DNA from: Streptomyces cyaneochromogenes
Lineage (GTDB): Bacteria > Actinomycetota > Actinomycetes > Streptomycetales > Streptomycetaceae
Direction of reading: 5' to 3'
Length of the DNA: 64,000 bases
Assembly: GCF_003963535.1 (NCBI RefSeq)
Contig: NZ_CP034539.1
Coordinates: 7,130,001-7,194,000 of the forward strand
Below the pieces are notes generated by a model. The model was not told the origin of the DNA and did not search any database. It worked only from the letters and a program-made list of their open reading frames with translations. Made by a program: the position numbers and the translations under genes. Of the stretch, positions 1 to 10,719 are shown piece after piece (positions within the stretch are counted from its first letter, which is position 1; each line of letters begins with the position of its first letter).

Positions 1-2
1 CC

Positions 3-161
3 AGCGCAGCGCTCGCCGGCGGCCCGGTCACCGACGACAGCGTCTACGCCACCTCGTTCGGCGGCGGCGACAAGCTGCTCGGCCTCGGTTCGAGCTCCGC
101 CCAGCTGGTCGCCGGCGACACGAACGGCCTCGGCGACGGCTTCGTCCGCCGCCTGCGGTGA
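3..161 (+). CDS. 3' end of an unidentified gene (partial)
   Basis: Only the last 52 codons are present; the frame is open from the window edge and stops with TGA at 159-161. The fragment is rich in Gly, Ser and Asp, ends GDGFVRRLR and includes the run LVAGDTNGLGDG. That Asp/Gly-rich turn is reminiscent of repeat blades in secreted beta-propeller or FG-GAP-like proteins of Streptomyces, but a fragment this short cannot be assigned. No catalytic motif is visible. It reads in the same direction as cimA, with about 66 bases before the cimA leader ORF. Confidence 0.6.
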   Translation, partial: SAALAGGPVTDDSVYATSFGGGDKLLGLGSSSAQLVAGDTNGLGDGFVRRLR

Positions 162-227
162 TCAGCGCAGTGTTCGCATCCTGAGACGGACGGTGAGCAC
201 GGGGGCGACTTGTGCCAGACTGCCCCC

Positions 228-278
228 GTGCTCTCGTTCGCCATGATTATTGGCAGCAGGCGCGCCGGTCCGCAGTGA
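228..278 (+). CDS. Putative isoleucine leader peptide of cimA
   Basis: A 16-codon ORF starts at GTG 228 (or at the internal ATG 243) and ends TGA at 276-278. It encodes VLSFAMIIGSRRAGPQ. The two consecutive Ile codons are ATT, a codon rarely used in this GC-rich genome, where ATC dominates. A hairpin plus T-run follows at 333-358 and then cimA, which makes an isoleucine precursor. A CAGACT hexamer at 216-221 could be a -10 box placing transcription start at the GTG, so the message may be leaderless. Branched-chain leader peptides upstream of ilvB and leuA are known in actinobacteria; the assignment here is inference. Confidence 0.5.
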   Translation: MLSFAMIIGSRRAGPQ

Positions 279-332
279 CCGCCACGTACGACCAGGTACG
301 GGTGGACACCGTCGTCCTCGACCCGCGCGCAG

Positions 333-358
333 ACCTCTCGCACCCGCGAGAGGTTTTT
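333..358 (+). terminator. Terminator-like hairpin in the cimA leader (attenuator)
   Basis: A 9-bp perfect stem (ACCTCTCGC at 333-341 pairing with GCGAGAGGT at 346-354), a 4-base loop and five T residues form an intrinsic terminator. It lies inside the cimA 5' region, 55 bases after the leader ORF stop and about 110 bases before the cimA start. CTCTCG at 231-236, in the leader ORF, could pair alternatively with CGAGAG at 347-352. It might also simply terminate the upstream gene. Confidence 0.6.
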
Positions 359-470
359 CTGTTTCCCGGCCCACCCGCAGCCGGGCGGAGAGCGTGAGGG
401 ACCATAGGTGGGGGCGGTGGAACCGGTCATTCCGGTAGACCGAGATCCATACTTCAGGAGCCTTACGACC

Positions 471-2075
471 ATGACGGTAACCAGCGAGCTCGACGACTCG
501 TTCCACGTCTTCGACACCACCCTGCGCGACGGCGCCCAGCGGGAGGGCATCAACCTCACCGTCGCCGACAAGCTGGCCATCGCCCGTCACCTGGACGACT
601 TCGGCGTGGGCTTCATCGAAGGCGGCTGGCCCGGCGCCAACCCCAGGGACACCGAGTTCTTCTTCCGCGCCCAGCAGGAGATCGACTTCAAGCACGCCCA
701 GCTGGTCGCCTTCGGCGCGACCCGCCGCGCGGGCGGCAAGGCGAGCGAGGACCCGCAGGTCAAGGCGCTGCTGGAGGCCGGCGCCCCCGTGATCACCCTC
801 GTCGCGAAGTCCCACGACCGGCATGTCGAGCTGGCCCTGCGCACCACGCTCGACGAGAACCTGGAGATGGTCCGCGACACCGTCTCCTACCTGGTGTCGC
901 AGGGCCGCCGCGTCTTCGTCGACTGCGAGCACTTCTTCGACGGCTACCGCGCCAACCCCGAGTACGCGAAAGCGGTCGTCCGCACGGCGTCGCAGGCCGG
1001 CGCGGACGTGGTGATCCTCTGCGACACCAACGGCGGCATGCTCCCGGCCCAGGTCCAGGCGGTCGTCTCGACGGTCCTCGCCGACACCGGCGCCCGGCTC
1101 GGCATCCACGCCCAGGACGACACGGGCTGTGCGGTGGCGAACACGCTGGCCGCCGTGGACGCGGGCGCGACCCACGTCCAGTGCACGGCCAACGGCTACG
1201 GCGAGCGGGTGGGCAACGCCAATCTCTTCCCGGTCGTGGCGGCCCTGGAGCTCAAGTACGGCAAGAAGGTCCTCCCGGACGGCCACCTGCGCGAGATGAC
1301 CCGCATCTCGCACGCGATCGCCGAGGTCGTGAACCTCACCCCCTCCACGCACCAGCCGTACGTCGGTGTCTCAGCCTTCGCGCACAAGGCCGGCCTGCAC
1401 GCCTCCGCGATCAAGGTCGACCCGGACCTGTACCAGCACATCGACCCCGAGCAGGTCGGCAACACCATGCGGATGCTGGTCTCCGACATGGCGGGCCGCG
1501 CGTCCGTCGAGCTCAAGGGCAAGGAGCTCGGCATCGACCTGGGCGGTGACCGGGAGCTGGTCGGCCGGGTCGTGGAACGCGTGAAGGAACGCGAGCTCAA
1601 GGGCTACACGTACGAGGCGGCCGACGCCTCCTTCGAGCTGTTGCTCCGCGCCGAGGTCGAGGGCAAGCCCCTGAAGTACTTCCAGGTCGAGTCCTGGCGC
1701 GCGATCGTCGAGGACCGCCCCGACGGCACGCACGCCAACGAGGCCACGGTCAAGCTGTGGGCCAAGAGCGAGCGCATCGTCGCCACGGCGGAGGGCAACG
1801 GCCCGGTCAACGCCCTGGACCGGGCCCTGCGTGTGGCCCTGGAGAAGATCTACCCCCAGCTCGCCAAGCTGGACCTCGTCGACTACAAGGTCCGCATCCT
1901 GGAGGGCGTGCACGGCACCCAGTCCACCACCCGCGTCCTGATCTCAACGTCCGACGGGGCGGGGGAGTGGTCGACGGTCGGCGTCGCCGAGAACGTCATC
2001 GCGGCGTCGTGGCAGGCGCTGGAGGACGCGTACACGTACGGGCTGCTGCGGGCGGGCGTGACGCCGGCCGAGTAG
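471..2075 (+). CDS. cimA: (R)-citramalate synthase
   Basis: This 534-residue protein condenses pyruvate with acetyl-CoA to give citramalate, a threonine-independent route to 2-oxobutyrate and isoleucine. The N-terminal TIM barrel carries the family signature FDTTLRDGAQREGI (about residues 12-25), metal-ligand region GIHAQDDTGCA near 205, and a CimA/LeuA-type C-terminal regulatory domain from about 400. S. coelicolor relatives have been labelled leuA2, so 2-isopropylmalate synthase is the alternative; the GGWPGANPRDTEFF segment favours the CimA subfamily. The ATG at 471 is preferred over an upstream frame-open start because AGGAG (455-459) precedes it. A leader peptide and attenuator-like hairpin sit upstream. 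Confidence 0.9.
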   Translation: MTVTSELDDSFHVFDTTLRDGAQREGINLTVADKLAIARHLDDFGVGFIEGGWPGANPRDTEFFFRAQQEIDFKHAQLVAFGATRRAGGKASEDPQVKALLEAGAPVITLVAKSHDRHVELALRTTLDENLEMVRDTVSYLVSQGRRVFVDCEHFFDGYRANPEYAKAVVRTASQAGADVVILCDTNGGMLPAQVQAVVSTVLADTGARLGIHAQDDTGCAVANTLAAVDAGATHVQCTANGYGERVGNANLFPVVAALELKYGKKVLPDGHLREMTRISHAIAEVVNLTPSTHQPYVGVSAFAHKAGLHASAIKVDPDLYQHIDPEQVGNTMRMLVSDMAGRASVELKGKELGIDLGGDRELVGRVVERVKERELKGYTYEAADASFELLLRAEVEGKPLKYFQVESWRAIVEDRPDGTHANEATVKLWAKSERIVATAEGNGPVNALDRALRVALEKIYPQLAKLDLVDYKVRILEGVHGTQSTTRVLISTSDGAGEWSTVGVAENVIAASWQALEDAYTYGLLRAGVTPAE

Positions 2076-2130
2076 GCCGAACGGACCTCGCACCTGCCCC
2101 CGGTGCCGTCGTCCACGGCACAGTGGAGCG

Positions 2131-2574
2131 ATGGACGACAAGGACGACACGGACACGGACGCCAGGAATCTCCTGGCCCGGGGGCAGGTGGCGACCCGGC
2201 TGCCCGCCCGGGACCTGGAGCGTGCGCGGCGCTTCTACGCCGAGAAGCTCGGTCTGGAGCCCGTCGACGAACGGCCGGGTGGGCTGCTGTACCGGTGCGG
2301 AGGCGCGGAGTTCGCGGTGTTCCAGTCGACAGGCGCCTCCCCCGGCACCTTCACCCAGATGGGCTGGCAGGTCGACGACGTCGAAGCGGTCGTGGCGGAA
2401 CTCCGGCGGCGCGGCGTGCAGTTCGAGGAGGTCGACGTGCCGGGCCTGCACACGACGGACGGCATCGCCGAGATCGAGGGCCACTACCCGAGCAAGGGCT
2501 TCCGCGGCGAACGCGCCGCCTGGTTCCACGACAGCGAGGGCAACCTGCTGGGGATCGGTCAGCCGGTCGTCTGA
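2131..2574 (+). CDS. VOC (glyoxalase/bleomycin-resistance fold) protein
   Basis: A 147-residue protein with a single vicinal-oxygen-chelate module. After about 20 acidic residues it reads ATRLPARDLERARRFYAEKL, the usual opening beta-alpha unit, and ends with WFHDSEGNLLGIGQP, where the Glu/His metal-binding strand normally lies. Metal and substrate cannot be predicted. It lies 55 bases after cimA with no clear terminator between, so partial cotranscription is possible. Its 3' half is overlapped antisense by the open frame of the convergent acetyltransferase. Confidence 0.85.
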   Translation: MDDKDDTDTDARNLLARGQVATRLPARDLERARRFYAEKLGLEPVDERPGGLLYRCGGAEFAVFQSTGASPGTFTQMGWQVDDVEAVVAELRRRGVQFEEVDVPGLHTTDGIAEIEGHYPSKGFRGERAAWFHDSEGNLLGIGQPVV

Positions 2575-3106
2575 GGCATCCCCGACGGCGTGCCTGTGGG
2601 AGCTCCTTCTCCAGCAGCGTGAAGGACTTGGGCGCCCCGCCCGGCTGCGGCTTGCCCTCCTTGTGGCCCGCGACGTGGTAACCGGCGTCCTGGTAGTAGG
2701 CGTTGAGACGCGCGTTGCCGGCCAGACAGTCCAGGCGCACCGATGTCCGTCCCACCGCGGCCACTCGGCGTTCCGCGGCCCTCAGCAGCAGGCGCCCCGT
2801 CCCGCGAGCGGCGGTGCTCCGGTCGACCATGAGCCGGTGCACGTACCCGGCCTCGGGCGGCTGCGGACCCCAGGCGGCCTCGTCCTCCCACCACGGCTCC
2901 CAGGCGCCGGTGACGCGCCCGTCGGCCTCCGCGAGCCAGACCTCGCCGCGCGAGATGACCCGGCGGAAGTGGTCCTCGTCCAATTCCCCCGGCCGCCACT
3001 GGCCCGTCACGCCATGGGCCGTCATCCAGCGGGCCGCATCGTCGCGGAGGCGGACGAGGGTAGCCAGGTCGGCCTCGCCGGCCCGGCGGACACGTGGATC
3101 ATTCAC
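2351..3106 (-). CDS. GNAT-family N-acetyltransferase with an anomalous C-terminal extension
   Basis: The first about 165 residues form a GNAT domain: the acetyl-CoA binding strand-loop is VHRLMVDRSTAARGTGRLLL, followed by RLDCLAGNARLNAYYQDAGY typical of the last motif. Substrate is unknown. The GTG at 3106 is chosen because GAGGA precedes it by about 7 bases; an ATG lies 18 bases further upstream. The conserved domain ends around position 2605 (FTLLEKELPQ). Beyond that the frame stays open for about 80 Arg-rich residues that are antisense to the VOC gene and look non-native. A one-base shift near 2600 would give a stop at 2559. Confidence 0.75.
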   Translation of the reverse strand: MNDPRVRRAGEADLATLVRLRDDAARWMTAHGVTGQWRPGELDEDHFRRVISRGEVWLAEADGRVTGAWEPWWEDEAAWGPQPPEAGYVHRLMVDRSTAARGTGRLLLRAAERRVAAVGRTSVRLDCLAGNARLNAYYQDAGYHVAGHKEGKPQPGGAPKSFTLLEKELPQARRRGCLRRPADRSPAGCPRCRGTRRRVRRGSPCSGSGPRSRRCRPSCAGPARRPPRTARRAAGVPPRPLRRRRPASPSG

Positions 3107-3244
3107 GCCGGGATCCTCGCGCATCCGTGCCGTGCGAAAGATGGTTTCGTATACGCGTCAAGGGGGGCGGGTCTTCACTTACTGAAGGAACAATGCCCCT
3201 GATCCGGCCAGGGGTTGAGCGTGCACCGGTCCTGACGTGAAGTC

Positions 3245-3288
3245 TTGACGCCAATCGGCGCCGCCAGTTAACTCACGGCGCGAGTTAA
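3245..3288 (+). promoter_or_regulatory. Promoter and palindromic operator of the GH3 gene
   Basis: TTGACG at 3245-3250 is a good -35 box. A perfect inverted repeat, TTAACTC (3268-3274) and GAGTTAA (3282-3288) with a 7-base spacer, sits where the -10 region should be. A repressor bound here would block RNA polymerase. The site differs from the CebR box known for cellulose genes, so the regulator is unknown. Confidence 0.55.
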
Positions 3289-3323
3289 GTCAAAAGTGGA
3301 CTATGAGAGTCGAGGGATGTTCC

Positions 3324-6350
<3,027 letters not shown>

Positions 6351-6382
6351 GCCGTCGTACCGCAGCGCGGCGTGGCACGACA

Positions 6383-6423
6383 TCGGTCCCGGTGGGATTC
6401 GCCCGCCGGGACCGACCCTTTTG
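6383..6423 (+). terminator. Intrinsic terminator of the GH3 gene
   Basis: TCGGTCCCGG (6383-6392) pairs with CCGGGACCGA (6406-6415), with additional GGG/CCC pairing inside, followed by TTTT at 6419-6422. Confidence 0.75.
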
Positions 6424-6450
6424 TCCGGCCCATCAGGTAGCGTCGAGGGT

Positions 6451-7794
6451 ATGAGGACTCCGCTCTCCCGGGGCCTTATGCGCTTGGCTGTCGTGCCGGT
6501 CGCCGCGACGGTCGCGGTGCTCACGGCCGGCGCGCCCGGCGCACATGCGGCCACGGATGTTTCCCAGGTCGCCGAGGCGCTGCGCGAGGGTCCCGTCTAC
6601 GTGGACCCCGCCGCCTCGGACCAGCTGTCGTCGGCTGACGCCGAAGCGCTCGCCGACAAGATCAAGGACGCCGACAAGCCGGTCTTCGTCGCCGTTCTCC
6701 CGGCCGACCAGCCGACCCGGAACCTCCTGCTGAACCTCCGTACGGAGACCGGTGTCACGGGCCTGTACGGGGTCCGCGTCGGTGATCGCTTCGACGCGGC
6801 GGCCGACGCCACCGTGATGTCCCGGCAGGCGGTGGACAACCTGGTCACCTCGGTGCAGAGCGCCGGCGACCCCAAGGCCCAGCTGAACGACTTCGTCGAC
6901 ACCGCGCTGCGCAACGTGGGTGGCTCGGCACCCGCCAGTTGGAGCGACGGCGGGGACGGCACGGGTGTGGACGTCGGCGGCCTGGTCGCCGTCGGCGTGG
7001 TCCTGGCGGCGGGCGGCGCGGGCGCGTACGCGCTGGTCCGGCGCAACCGGCGACGCCACGAGGAGGAGCAGCGGGCGGCGCTGGAGAAGCTGCGGGTCGT
7101 GGTCGACGAGGACATCACCGCCTTCGGCGAGGAACTGGACCGCCTGGACTTCCACCCGGCCGAGACCGGCGCCGACGACGCGATGCGCGCGGACTACGAA
7201 ACCGCCCTGGACTCCTACGACCAGGCGAAACGGCTCATGGACGGTGCCCGCAAACCGGAGGACGTCAAGGCGGTCACCCAGGCCCTGGCGGACGGCCGCT
7301 TCTCCCTCACCCAGCTGGCCGCCCGCCGGGAGCACCAGCCGCTTCCGGCCCGCCGGCCGCCGTGCTTCTTCGACCCGCGGCACGGCCCGGCGGTGGCCGA
7401 CGAGACCTGGACCCCACCGGGCGGCGCGGCCCGCGAGGTCCCGGTCTGCGCGGCCGACCGGACCCGTCTGTCCGAGGGCCGTGACCCCGTGATCCGCGAG
7501 GTCGACACCGAGTACGGCCGCCGGCCCTACTGGGACGCCGGCCCCGCCTACGGCCCCTGGGCAGGCGGCTACTTCGGCGGCGGCATCCTTCCCGGCCTCC
7601 TCATCGGCACGATGTTGGGCAGCATGATGGCCGCGCCGGCCTACGCGGCCGACTACGGGGCGGGGTACGGGTACGGCGGTGGCGGCTACGAGGGCGGTGA
7701 CGTGTCCGGGGCGGACTTCGACACCGGGGACTTCGGGGGCGGGTTCGGCGGTGGGGACTTCGGCGGGGGAGGGTTCGACGGCGGAGGCTTCTGA
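6451..7794 (+). CDS. Exported single-pass membrane protein, TPM/YgcG-like, Gly-rich tail
   Basis: A 447-residue protein with an N-terminal Sec signal (about 1-32, ending GAHAA), an extracellular domain of about 130 residues resembling TPM-type modules (FVAVLPADQPTRNLL), a transmembrane helix at about 172-192 (GLVAVGVVLAAGGAGAYALV) and a charged coiled segment (RRNRRRHEEEQRAALEKLRV). The tail is hydrophobic then glycine-rich, ending in GGGFGGGDFGGGGFDGGGF-type repeats. Such Gly-rich tails are common in actinobacterial TPM proteins. The function is unknown; membrane or envelope quality control is only a guess. It is a monocistron between the GH3 terminator and a convergent MFS gene. Confidence 0.7.
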   Translation: MRTPLSRGLMRLAVVPVAATVAVLTAGAPGAHAATDVSQVAEALREGPVYVDPAASDQLSSADAEALADKIKDADKPVFVAVLPADQPTRNLLLNLRTETGVTGLYGVRVGDRFDAAADATVMSRQAVDNLVTSVQSAGDPKAQLNDFVDTALRNVGGSAPASWSDGGDGTGVDVGGLVAVGVVLAAGGAGAYALVRRNRRRHEEEQRAALEKLRVVVDEDITAFGEELDRLDFHPAETGADDAMRADYETALDSYDQAKRLMDGARKPEDVKAVTQALADGRFSLTQLAARREHQPLPARRPPCFFDPRHGPAVADETWTPPGGAAREVPVCAADRTRLSEGRDPVIREVDTEYGRRPYWDAGPAYGPWAGGYFGGGILPGLLIGTMLGSMMAAPAYAADYGAGYGYGGGGYEGGDVSGADFDTGDFGGGFGGGDFGGGGFDGGGF

Positions 7795-7802
7795 GGATCC
7801 GG

Positions 7803-9038
7803 CTACAGGCGGACGAGGCGGCCCTCGGCGCGTGCGGCGGTGTGCTTCGCCGGGTGGTCCTCGCGGCCGCCGGGGCGTACATGGCCGGGGCCGGCGGCGA
7901 GCAGCCCGGCGATCGCCTCCGGCACGACCAGGGCGATCAGGACGGCGAGGGGCGCGCGCCAGCCGTCGGTGACGTCGTGGAGGACGCCCAGGGCCAGCGG
8001 GCCGAGGCCGGCCAGCAGATAGCCGATGGTCTGCGCCATCCCCGAGAGATCGGCGGCTACCTGCGGGCCGTCCGCGCGCAGCCCGAGCAGCGTCATCGCC
8101 AGCGGGAAGGCGCTGCCGGTCGCCGTACCGAGCAGGCACACCCACGCCCAGCCGAGAGCGGGGGCCAGCAGCAGGCCCGCGAGGGAGAGCAGTTGCGCCG
8201 CCGTCACGGCCACCACGAGGAGCCGCTGGCCGCGCATACGGGCGGCGGCGAGGGGGACGACGAACCCCAGCGGGATGCCGACGGTCAGCATCAGCGACAT
8301 CATCAGCCCGGCCTGGGCGGGCGTGTAGCCGCTCGCCCGCATGATCTGCGGCAGCCACGCCACCAGCGTGTAGAACATCAGCGAGACCAGCCCGAGAAAC
8401 GCCGACACCCACCAGGCGAGCGGGCAGCGCAGTAAGGATCCGCCCGTCGTCCTCGGCACCGGAGGCGGGGTCCTGCGATGCCTGCCGTCCGCTCCGGGCG
8501 CGGCCAGCAGCCCCCACACCGCCGCGGCCAGCACCGCGGGCACCGCCCAACCCGCCAGCGCGGCCTGCCATCCGGTCGCGGCGGCAAGCGGCACCGCGGC
8601 TCCGGCGGCGAGGGCCCCGGAGACGGCCATGAGCGTCATGGTGAGGCCGGTGAACAGTCCGATCCGCCGGCCGAAGTGGTCCTTGACGATCGCGGGCAGC
8701 AGTACGTTGCCGACGGCGATGCCGGCCCCGGCCAGCACCGTCCCCGCGAAGAGCGCCGTCGGCCACGGAACCGCCCGCACGGCGGCGCCGAGCGCCAGCA
8801 CCCAGAGGGCGGCGCACAGGGCGGCCTGCGTTCCGAACCGGCGGGCCAGCCGGGGCGCGATCCAGGCGAAGGCGCCCAGGCACAACACCGGCAACGTCGC
8901 CAGCACGCTGACCTCGGTGCCGGACAGGGCGAGAGCCTGCCGGACGTTCCCGATGAGCGGCGAGGTCCCGGTGATCGCCGCGCGTAGATTGACGGCCAGC
9001 AGTATCAGACCGGTGATGAGCCACAGTCTGGTGGTCAC
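7803..9038 (-). CDS. MFS transporter, CynX/NimT-like
   Basis: A 411-residue polytopic membrane protein with about 12 predicted helices in two halves. The opening NLRAAITGTSPLIGNVRQAL is characteristic of the CynX/NimT (cyanate, 2-nitroimidazole) branch of the major facilitator superfamily. Conserved MFS loop features include ARRFGTQAAL after helix 2 and the second-half equivalent AARMRGQRLL. Substrate cannot be read from sequence; family members move small anions or drugs. It converges on the Gly-rich membrane protein, 8 bases apart, and is transcribed away from the Tat-protein gene unit ending at 9154. Confidence 0.85.
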   Translation of the reverse strand: MTTRLWLITGLILLAVNLRAAITGTSPLIGNVRQALALSGTEVSVLATLPVLCLGAFAWIAPRLARRFGTQAALCAALWVLALGAAVRAVPWPTALFAGTVLAGAGIAVGNVLLPAIVKDHFGRRIGLFTGLTMTLMAVSGALAAGAAVPLAAATGWQAALAGWAVPAVLAAAVWGLLAAPGADGRHRRTPPPVPRTTGGSLLRCPLAWWVSAFLGLVSLMFYTLVAWLPQIMRASGYTPAQAGLMMSLMLTVGIPLGFVVPLAAARMRGQRLLVVAVTAAQLLSLAGLLLAPALGWAWVCLLGTATGSAFPLAMTLLGLRADGPQVAADLSGMAQTIGYLLAGLGPLALGVLHDVTDGWRAPLAVLIALVVPEAIAGLLAAGPGHVRPGGREDHPAKHTAARAEGRLVRL

Positions 9039-9061
9039 GTGTGTTTCCCCCGTGGACGTGA

Positions 9062-9097
9062 CGGCGGCCCCCTCCTCCGTCCAGGAGAGGGCCGCCG
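9062..9097 (-). terminator. Strong hairpin after the Tat-exported protein gene
   Basis: CGGCGGCCC (62-70 of this block) pairs with GGGCCGCCG at 9089-9097, extended by CTCCT/AGGAG inside. It lies between the stop of the Tat-protein gene (9154) and the start of the MFS gene (9038), both on the minus strand. Confidence 0.7.
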
Positions 9098-9153
9098 GGC
9101 TTTCGAGAAGTGCTCGGTGTGCCGGTGGGCCCAGGTGCGCCCGTGGGCTTCGG

Positions 9154-10299
9154 TCAGATGCTCACGCTGTGGTTGACCGGACACTTGGCCCTGCCGGCGG
9201 TGCGGAACGCCACACCGGTCGCGCCGACGGAGGCGGGCGTGCCGAGCTGCTTCAGGATCTCGTCGGACAGCAGGTCCTCCTTGCCCTTGAGGGCGTCGGC
9301 AACCTTCTCGTCGGAGACGAACACCAGCTCCGCGGCGATGTTGTCCTGAACGATCCGCGCCAGGTTGTCCAGGGCCACCCCGATCGGGTCCGACGGCAAC
9401 TGCGCCGTGGGGATGTCGATCAGATGGGAGTCCACCTTCTTCTGGTTCATCATCGGCTTGATGATGATCTCCGCCTGGTTCAGCACCGACGTCGTCCAGA
9501 TCGACAGCACGACCGTGTACAGGTCGGCCCAGGCGGCCTCGCCGAGCTGTGCCCGCCACTTCTTGCACAGGCCCTGAACCCCGGAGATCTGTGCCTCGGC
9601 GGCGTACTGCATGTTCACGCGGATCGCTGGGTACACGCGCCCCGCGAAGACCTGGAACGAGGCGATGTCGAAGGCGCGGGACCGGATGGAGTCGGCGATG
9701 AACGTGAGCGCCTCGTCGAGGATCTTCGCGCAGGAGTTGTGCAGTGCCTGCGGCAGCTTCGCCGCGGCGAGGTTGCCCTTCGCGGTGGTCAGCTTGTCCG
9801 CGAAGGCCTGCAGGGGCGTCGTCCAGGCGTCGGTGCCGGGGCCCTGCATCGCCACCATGTCGAGGTCGTGGGCGTCGATGCGGTCGGCGTTGGGGACGTT
9901 GGGGACTTTGTCCGACAGGTACTCCGCGAGCGTGGAGAAGATCCCCAGCGGCACGTGGGCGATGGACTTCGCCAGCTCGAACTCCTCCGCCACCGGGTGT
10001 TCCACGTACCGTTTGCCCTCGTGGACGAGGGTGAAGGTGCCGCCCTTCGCGTCGTTCTGCACCACGATCACGGGTCCGAGGTTCTTGACCAGATCGGCCT
10101 TCAGCGCCGCGTAGTTGGTGCGCATCGCAGCGTTCACCGCGCGGATGGAGTCCCGGGCGGCGCTCTGGGCGCTCACCGCCTCCGCGGCCGGGGTGGCGTC
10201 GAGGACGGTTGCCGTGGCCGGCTGGGCCGCCGTGTGGCCCAGGAACGTCGCGGCGCCCATGCCGCCCGCGCCACCGATGAATGTCCGGCGTGTTGCCAT
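9154..10299 (-). CDS. Tat-exported protein of unknown function
   Basis: A 381-residue protein that begins MATRRTFIGGAGGMGAATFL, a twin-arginine signal (TRRTFIGG) followed by a hydrophobic stretch and a likely cleavage around residues 30-45. The mature part is mostly helical by composition, with repeated charged/aliphatic segments such as ADKLTTAKGNLAAAKLPQAL and no cysteines in recognisable motifs. I recognise no family. Tat export implies folding, perhaps with a cofactor, before secretion. The start is well supported: an ATG with GGAGAG about 6 bases upstream on the minus strand. Confidence 0.7.
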   Translation of the reverse strand: MATRRTFIGGAGGMGAATFLGHTAAQPATATVLDATPAAEAVSAQSAARDSIRAVNAAMRTNYAALKADLVKNLGPVIVVQNDAKGGTFTLVHEGKRYVEHPVAEEFELAKSIAHVPLGIFSTLAEYLSDKVPNVPNADRIDAHDLDMVAMQGPGTDAWTTPLQAFADKLTTAKGNLAAAKLPQALHNSCAKILDEALTFIADSIRSRAFDIASFQVFAGRVYPAIRVNMQYAAEAQISGVQGLCKKWRAQLGEAAWADLYTVVLSIWTTSVLNQAEIIIKPMMNQKKVDSHLIDIPTAQLPSDPIGVALDNLARIVQDNIAAELVFVSDEKVADALKGKEDLLSDEILKQLGTPASVGATGVAFRTAGRAKCPVNHSVSI

Positions 10300-10420
10300 G
10301 ACTTGCTCTCCGTAACGAATCGGTCGTCAGGTGTTCCCGCCTGGGGGGAAAGCGGTGGTGTGGGGGGAACTGACCCGCCGGGAGCCACGAAGGGCCGGGA
10401 CGCGGGGAGCACTGCGAGAG

Positions 10421-10450
10421 GTGGATCCCTCTCCGGTGGATCCCTCTCCG
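10421..10450. repeat. 15-bp tandem duplication
   Basis: GTGGATCCCTCTCCG occurs twice head to tail (10421-10435, 10436-10450) in the noncoding stretch upstream of the Tat-protein gene. No gene is visible from 10300 to 10533; this repeat is the only marked structure there. Confidence 0.9.
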
Positions 10451-10533
10451 GCAGCGTGGGGCTGCGGGGGCGCCGGAGAGGGGCAGTCGCGGGCGCGACA
10501 GGCCCGTACCGGTGCCTGTCGGACTCGCGCTAG

Positions 10534-10715
10534 GGTCTGTCGTTTGGATCAGGTCGGCTAAGAGAGACTGCGCCTCCTGGCTGACCCGAGCGGGGCGTGG
10601 TGCGTGCAGCTGCAAGGCGGAGGAGGGCGGCGACGCGGAGCGTCGGCAACCGACGACAACGCGGCAGATGCGCGTGCCACGCCCCGCGACGCCGGCATGA
10701 TCCAAACGACAGGCC
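10534..10715. mobile_element. MITE-like element, 182 bp
   Basis: Imperfect 18-bp terminal inverted repeats (GGTCTGTCGTTTGGATCA at 10534-10551; its complement with one mismatch at 10698-10715) enclose noncoding DNA. The element is flanked by CTAG on both sides (10530-10533 and 10716-10719), a probable target duplication. There is no transposase inside, so it would need a trans-acting IS with matching ends. Ends of this type are familiar from IS-derived repeats in Streptomyces (recollection, not searched). Confidence 0.75.
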
Positions 10716-10719
10716 CTAG

